Assembly: GCA_900543525.1 (NCBI GenBank)
Contig: UQRS01000052.1
Span: forward strand, 1 to 15,352
DNA length: 15,352 nt
Source: an uncultured Oscillospiraceae bacterium
Lineage (GTDB): Bacteria > Bacillota > Clostridia > Oscillospirales > Acutalibacteraceae
Reading direction: 5' to 3'
Positions 12,346-15,352 of the stretch are shown piece by piece. Both the position numbers and the translations under genes were made by a program. The notes beneath the pieces are model-generated. The model ran no database searches. It saw only the letters and a program-made list of their open reading frames with translations, and was not told where the DNA came from. Each line of letters opens with the position of its first letter. Position 1 is the stretch's first letter.

Positions 12346-13353
12346 ATGAGTGAAACAACGACGCAAGATAAAAAGCGTACCCTCAGCGCCATCCAGCCGA
12401 GCGGCATTCTGACCCTCGGCAATTACCTGGGCGCGCTGAAAAGCTGGGCCGCCATGGAGGAGGAGTTCGACTGCATCTACGCGGTGGCCGACCTCCATGC
12501 CATTACGGTGCGGCAGGACCCTGCCAAGCTGCGTGCCCAGATCAAGATGACCTGTGCGCTGCTGCTGGCCATCGGCCTCGACCCGGAGAAGTCCATCCTC
12601 TTCATCCAGTCGCACGTGCCGGCGCACGCCGAGCTGGCCTGGATCCTCTCCTGCTACACCCAGTTTGGGGAGATGTCCCGCATGACCCAGTTTAAGGATA
12701 AGTCGGCCAAGCATGCCGACAACGTCAATGTGGGGCTGTTCTCCTATCCCGACCTGATGGCGGCGGATATTCTGCTCTACCAGCCGGACTATGTCCCGGT
12801 CGGCGCCGATCAGAAGCAGCATGTGGAGATTACCCGGGACATTGCCGGCCGGTTCAACGGAATCTACGGTGATGTTTTTAAAATTCCCGAGCCGTACATT
12901 CCCAAAACCGGCGCGCGGGTCATGTCGCTGCAGGACCCGACCAGAAAGATGTCCAAATCGGATGAGAATATCAACGCCTGGGTCGGCATCCTCGACACGC
13001 CGGAGGAGATTATGCGCAAATTCAAGCGTGCGGTGACCGACTCGGAGGCGAAGGTCTGCGTCGGCGAAGGGAAGCTTGGCATCAACAACCTGATCGGCAT
13101 CTACTCGGCCGTCACCGGCCAGACGGCGGAGGAGATCACCACCGCCTTTGAGGGCAAGGGCTATGGTGAGTTCAAAACGGCCGTGGGCGAAGCGGTTGTG
13201 GAGGCGCTGCGTCCCATCCGGGAGCGGTATGCGCAGATTTCCGCCGAAAAGGATTATGTGGAGAAGGTCTATGCCGACGGGGCACAGCGTGCGGCCAGAA
13301 TTGCCAACCGCACTCTGGGCAAGGCGATGAAGAAAATCGGCTTCATCCGATAA
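12346..13353 (+). CDS. trpS: Tryptophanyl-tRNA synthetase
   Basis: A 335-residue class Ic aminoacyl-tRNA synthetase that charges tRNA-Trp. The HIGH-equivalent is in QPSGILTLGNYLGAL (17-31) and the KMSKS loop is intact at 201-205. YAVADLHAITV (45-55), QSHVPAHAELAWIL (88-101) and PVGADQKQHVEITRDIA (151-167), which form the adenylate and tryptophan pocket, agree with bacterial TrpRS. Length is normal for the compact bacterial form. GAAAGG lies about 9 bases before the ATG. No promoter is evident in the 93-base gap, so it may be read through from the aminotransferase gene. A strong terminator follows 50 bases after the stop. Confidence 0.98.
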   Translation: MSETTTQDKKRTLSAIQPSGILTLGNYLGALKSWAAMEEEFDCIYAVADLHAITVRQDPAKLRAQIKMTCALLLAIGLDPEKSILFIQSHVPAHAELAWILSCYTQFGEMSRMTQFKDKSAKHADNVNVGLFSYPDLMAADILLYQPDYVPVGADQKQHVEITRDIAGRFNGIYGDVFKIPEPYIPKTGARVMSLQDPTRKMSKSDENINAWVGILDTPEEIMRKFKRAVTDSEAKVCVGEGKLGINNLIGIYSAVTGQTAEEITTAFEGKGYGEFKTAVGEAVVEALRPIRERYAQISAEKDYVEKVYADGAQRAARIANRTLGKAMKKIGFIR

Positions 13354-13403
13354 GCTTCATCGTGCCCCTGCGGCGTTTTGCCGGTGAACCGAAAAAAGAA
13401 AAT

Positions 13404-13449
13404 GCAGCGCCGTTTTCGGAAGGGGTTCCGAGGACGGCGCTGCTTTTTT
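13404..13449. terminator. Terminator after trpS
   Basis: GCAGCGCCGT and ACGGCGCTGC form a perfect 10-bp stem, with an inner CGGAA/TTCCG stem, followed by TTTTTT. It is a textbook intrinsic terminator. Confidence 0.93.
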
Positions 13450-13496
13450 GGCTCTGTGAATATTCCGTTAAATTTATAAAAATCGTCAAAAAAGTA

Positions 13497-13526
13497 TTGA
13501 CAAAACAGCGCAAAGGATGGGATAAT
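13497..13526 (+). promoter_or_regulatory. Promoter of the rsmD-coaD cluster
   Basis: TTGACA (13497-13502), an 18-base spacer and GATAAT (13521-13526). The transcription start is expected near 13533, giving a short leader of about 22 bases before the rsmD ATG. Confidence 0.8.
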
Positions 13527-13554
13527 AAAATGAATTCAGATGGGAGCGTTAGCG

Positions 13555-14094
13555 ATGAGAGTAATTACCGGCACGGCACGCGGCCGCCGGCTTCAAACGC
13601 TGGAGGGGGAGGATGTGCGTCCGACCACCGACCGTGTTAAGGAAGCCATTTTCAGCATCATCCAGTTTGAGGTGGAGGGTCGCCGTTTTCTTGATCTGTT
13701 TGCCGGCTCCGGTCAGATGGGGATTGAGGCTCTCAGCCGCGGCGCGGCCTCCGCAGTTTTTGTGGACGTCTCCCGGCAGGCGGTCGACGTTGTCGCCCGC
13801 AATTTGAAGGAAACCGGCTTTGCCGATCGTGCACGGGTCGTGCGGGGAGAGTACACCGCCTTCCTGATGCAGACGGGCGAGCGGTTTGATATTGCTTTTC
13901 TGGATCCGCCGTATAAGGCCGGCCTTCTGCCGGAGGCACTGCGTCAAACCGAAAAGGTGATGCAGGAGCATGGCGTCATCCTCTGCGAACACCCGGAAGA
14001 GGTGGAGTTGCCCGCGACGGTCGGCCGTTTTTCGGCCGTGCGCCGGTATCGCTACGGCAAGATTTTTGTAACCATGTACAGAAAGGAAGCGTGA
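13555..14094 (+). CDS. rsmD: 16S rRNA (guanine966-N2)-methyltransferase RsmD
   Basis: A 179-residue SAM-dependent RNA methyltransferase that modifies G966 of 16S rRNA. It begins MRVITGTARGRRL, with VRPTTDRVKEAIFSII (21-36) as in RsmD. The SAM site is DLFAGSGQMGIEALSRGA (47-64) and the catalytic motif DPPY (117-120). The start at 13555 has GGGAG 8 bases upstream; an ATG five codons earlier overlaps that ribosome site. The stop is 3 bases before the coaD start, so the two are translationally linked. RsmD-CoaD adjacency is common in Firmicutes. Confidence 0.96.
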   Translation: MRVITGTARGRRLQTLEGEDVRPTTDRVKEAIFSIIQFEVEGRRFLDLFAGSGQMGIEALSRGAASAVFVDVSRQAVDVVARNLKETGFADRARVVRGEYTAFLMQTGERFDIAFLDPPYKAGLLPEALRQTEKVMQEHGVILCEHPEEVELPATVGRFSAVRRYRYGKIFVTMYRKEA

Positions 14095-14097
14095 GGT

Positions 14098-14604
14098 TTG
14101 AACGGGATTACCGCTGTCTGTCCGGGAAGCTTTGATCCGGTGACGGTCGGACATATCGACGTTATCCGCCGCGCCGCCCGGATGTTTAAAAAAGTGATCG
14201 TAGTTGTGATGAGCAACACGAGCAAATCTCCCAGCTTTTCGGTGGAGGAACGCATGCACATGCTTGAGCTTGCGACCTGCGGCATCTCGAATGTCGAGGT
14301 GGACTGCTATGCCGGATTGCTCGCCGACTATACCGAGAAGGTCGGCGCACGCGCGATTGTCAAAGGCCTTCGCGCCATGTCGGATTTCGAGTATGAATTT
14401 CAGATGGCGCTGACCAACCGAAAGCTCAACCCGAATGTGGAGACGCTGTTTCTGACCACGGCGGCCAACAATATGTATCTCAGCTCCAGCATGGTGAAGG
14501 AGATCGGGAGCAAAGGCGGCGATATTCGGGATTTTGTTCCCGAGGTTATTCACGATACGGTAAAAAGACGATTGATGCACGGTTCATCCGCACATCCGAT
14601 ATGA
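14098..14604 (+). CDS. coaD: Phosphopantetheine adenylyltransferase
   Basis: A 168-residue enzyme making dephospho-CoA from 4'-phosphopantetheine and ATP, the penultimate step of CoA synthesis. The nucleotidyltransferase motif is GSFDPVTVGH (10-19, TxGH form), with KGLRAMSDFEYEFQMALTNRKL (89-110) and YLSSSMVKEI (127-136) for substrate and ATP phosphates. The start is a TTG at 14098, since the protein must begin at NGITAVCPGSFDP and no ATG or GTG lies in phase close by. AAAGGAAG within the end of rsmD and GAGG next to the TTG provide the ribosome site. A rare start codon plus close coupling may keep its level tied to rsmD. Confidence 0.96.
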   Translation: MNGITAVCPGSFDPVTVGHIDVIRRAARMFKKVIVVVMSNTSKSPSFSVEERMHMLELATCGISNVEVDCYAGLLADYTEKVGARAIVKGLRAMSDFEYEFQMALTNRKLNPNVETLFLTTAANNMYLSSSMVKEIGSKGGDIRDFVPEVIHDTVKRRLMHGSSAHPI

Positions 14605-14620
14605 AAGGAAGAGGAATAAA

Positions 14621-15097
14621 ATGAATGTTGAAGAATTGATGGATCAGATTGATGAAATGCTGGAAAAATGCATGAAATTACCGGGCGGTAAGGTGATTAT
14701 CGACGCGGAGAAGCTGCGGACGGTAGCCGACGATGTGCGTTTGAACATCCCGGCGGAGGTAAAGCAGGCGCGCGGGATTGTCTCTGACCGGTCGGACATC
14801 ATCAACACCGCCAAGCGGGAGGCGGACAACATCATCCGTGCGGCGGAAGAGCGCGCCAAGGCAATGGTCGCGCAGGAGGAAATCACCCGCATGGCGCAGG
14901 AAAAAGCGGGCGAGATCATGGCTACCGCGCAGAACAAGGCGAAGGAAATGCGCAAGGCTGCGCAGGATTTTGTGGACGACATCATGCGCCGCGCTGATGA
15001 GAATCTGACCGCTAATCTGGCCGAGGTTCGCAAGACCCGCGCCTCTCTGAAGCAGCAGATTCCGGCCGCCCCCACCAGCCAGAGGGAGGAGGACTGA
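14621..15097 (+). CDS. Coiled-coil protein, F0-b/DivIVA-like, unknown function
   Basis: A 158-residue, highly charged, alpha-helical protein. Residues 1-20 form an acidic amphipathic helix (MNVEELMDQIDEMLEKCMKL), followed by a short turn (PGGKVIIDAEKLR). A long Ala/Glu/Lys/Arg-rich helix spans about 55-145 with heptad-like spacing, resembling the stalk subunit b of F-ATPases or DivIVA-type proteins. No membrane segment is present, so it is not subunit b itself. Similar proteins lie beside coaD in some Clostridia and are often labelled only as ATPase. GGAAGAGG lies before the ATG, 16 bases after coaD, so it is the third gene of this transcript. A scaffold or cell-division role is possible but unproven. 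Confidence 0.85.
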   Translation: MNVEELMDQIDEMLEKCMKLPGGKVIIDAEKLRTVADDVRLNIPAEVKQARGIVSDRSDIINTAKREADNIIRAAEERAKAMVAQEEITRMAQEKAGEIMATAQNKAKEMRKAAQDFVDDIMRRADENLTANLAEVRKTRASLKQQIPAAPTSQREED

Positions 15098-15180
15098 CCG
15101 ACTGACCGACCGGATGTCGGGTGAGCGGACTGGCCGAACGACCATCCGCCAGGCGAACGGCCGAATGGCCGACCGGCTAA
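15094..15180. repeat. Degenerate GACC/GACTG-type repetitive stretch
   Basis: The words GACTGACCGAC, GACCGACCGG, GGCCGAACGACC and GGCCGAATGGCC recur with slight change just after the coiled-coil gene stop, ending near 15180. CCGAC...GTCGG and GGCC...GGCC pairs could fold locally. No T-run follows. Confidence 0.5.
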
Positions 15181-15247
15181 CCTGCCGCCTCTCATTAAAA
15201 TTTTGCCTTCCGCTTTTTTTGTAAAGCTTGCTGAAGGAACATTTTTT

Positions 15248-15319
15248 ATGGGCGGCGTCAAAACCAAAAGAAGCTATACAAAACCCGCAGCTGTTTCTGA
15301 AGTGACCCCAAAAAGTTAG
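15248..15319 (+). pseudogene. Small frame, possibly 5' fragment of a gene cut by an insertion
   Basis: An ATG with GAAGGA 9 bases upstream opens a 23-codon frame (MGGVKTKRSYTKPAAVSEV...). It runs into the IS-like terminus at about 15298 and stops at a TAG inside it (15317-15319). This is what a native gene interrupted by an insertion would look like. The first 17 residues are basic and unrecognised. It may also be chance. Confidence 0.3.
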
Positions 15320-15352
15320 ACAAAAATAAGAATAAAAATTGTTCAAGCTACC
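15298..15352 (+). mobile_element. Probable left end of an IS3-family insertion sequence
   Basis: TGAAGTGACCCCAAAAAGTT at 15298-15317, continuing AGACAAAAATAAG, resembles the terminal inverted repeats of IS3-family elements, which start with TG and often carry a GACCCC(A)AAAAGTTAGAC core. AT-rich sequence follows, as expected before the first transposase frame. The transposase would lie beyond the window, so this rests on the terminus alone. Confidence 0.5.

Noticed and set aside
13549..14580. Minus-strand open frame opposite rsmD and coaD
   Set aside because: It covers two well-supported plus-strand genes across their boundary, with no ribosome site.
1..15352. CRISPR array, tRNA or rRNA genes, known riboswitch, T-box
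   Set aside because: No regularly spaced repeats, cloverleaf with invariant loops, rRNA-like stretches or recognisable riboswitch core were seen by eye on either strand; covariance-model searches (e.g. Rfam) were not possible here.

Overview
The window looks like chromosome from a fairly GC-rich anaerobic Firmicute, most likely of the class Clostridia (Oscillospirales-like). This rests on the gene families: two FeoA-like proteins with FeoB, a FeoB-associated Cys-rich membrane peptide, DUF2325 and DUF3793 proteins, and an HPr-like protein without the active histidine. Purine-rich Shine-Dalgarno sites and classical -35/-10 promoters agree. No tRNA, rRNA or CRISPR array was seen. The species cannot be fixed from sequence alone.

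Left part (about 1-6050) is a ferrous-iron locus. On the minus strand, reading leftwards from a strong promoter at 5420-5448, lie feoA2, feoA1, feoB, a Cys-rich FeoB-associated membrane peptide and an HMA-type metal-binding protein, closed by a terminator at 1658-1685. The same strand continues with DUF2325, DUF3793, a flavodoxin and a possible 33-residue microprotein, closed by a terminator at 136-166. A short DtxR-family regulator with iron-type ligands is transcribed divergently from 5679. The divergent region holds three copies of the inverted repeat TTAG-N6-CTAA. They are probably the regulator's operators, and one sits over the feo transcription start. The expected logic is that iron-loaded regulator represses feo; when iron is scarce, Fe2+ import and perhaps an iron-free flavodoxin with two uncharacterised partner proteins are made.

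Middle part (about 6050-8400) holds an HPr-like protein on the minus strand, with a TTG start and a structured leader, and the tRNA methylthiotransferase mtaB on the plus strand. Both have textbook promoters. Two strong back-to-back hairpin terminators follow mtaB.

Right part (8400-15352) holds a lipoprotein and pncB (nicotinate phosphoribosyltransferase) on the minus strand. On the plus strand follow a PLP-dependent aminotransferase, trpS, and a tight rsmD-coaD-coiled-coil protein cluster. The right edge carries a repetitive non-coding stretch. It is followed by what looks like the terminal inverted repeat of an IS3-type element cutting into a small reading frame.

The least described parts are the DUF2325-DUF3793-flavodoxin-microprotein group beside feo, the TTAG-N6-CTAA operator set, and the histidine-less HPr-like gene. 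A change in codon style between feoA1 and feoA2 suggests that the left block may have a different history from the rest.
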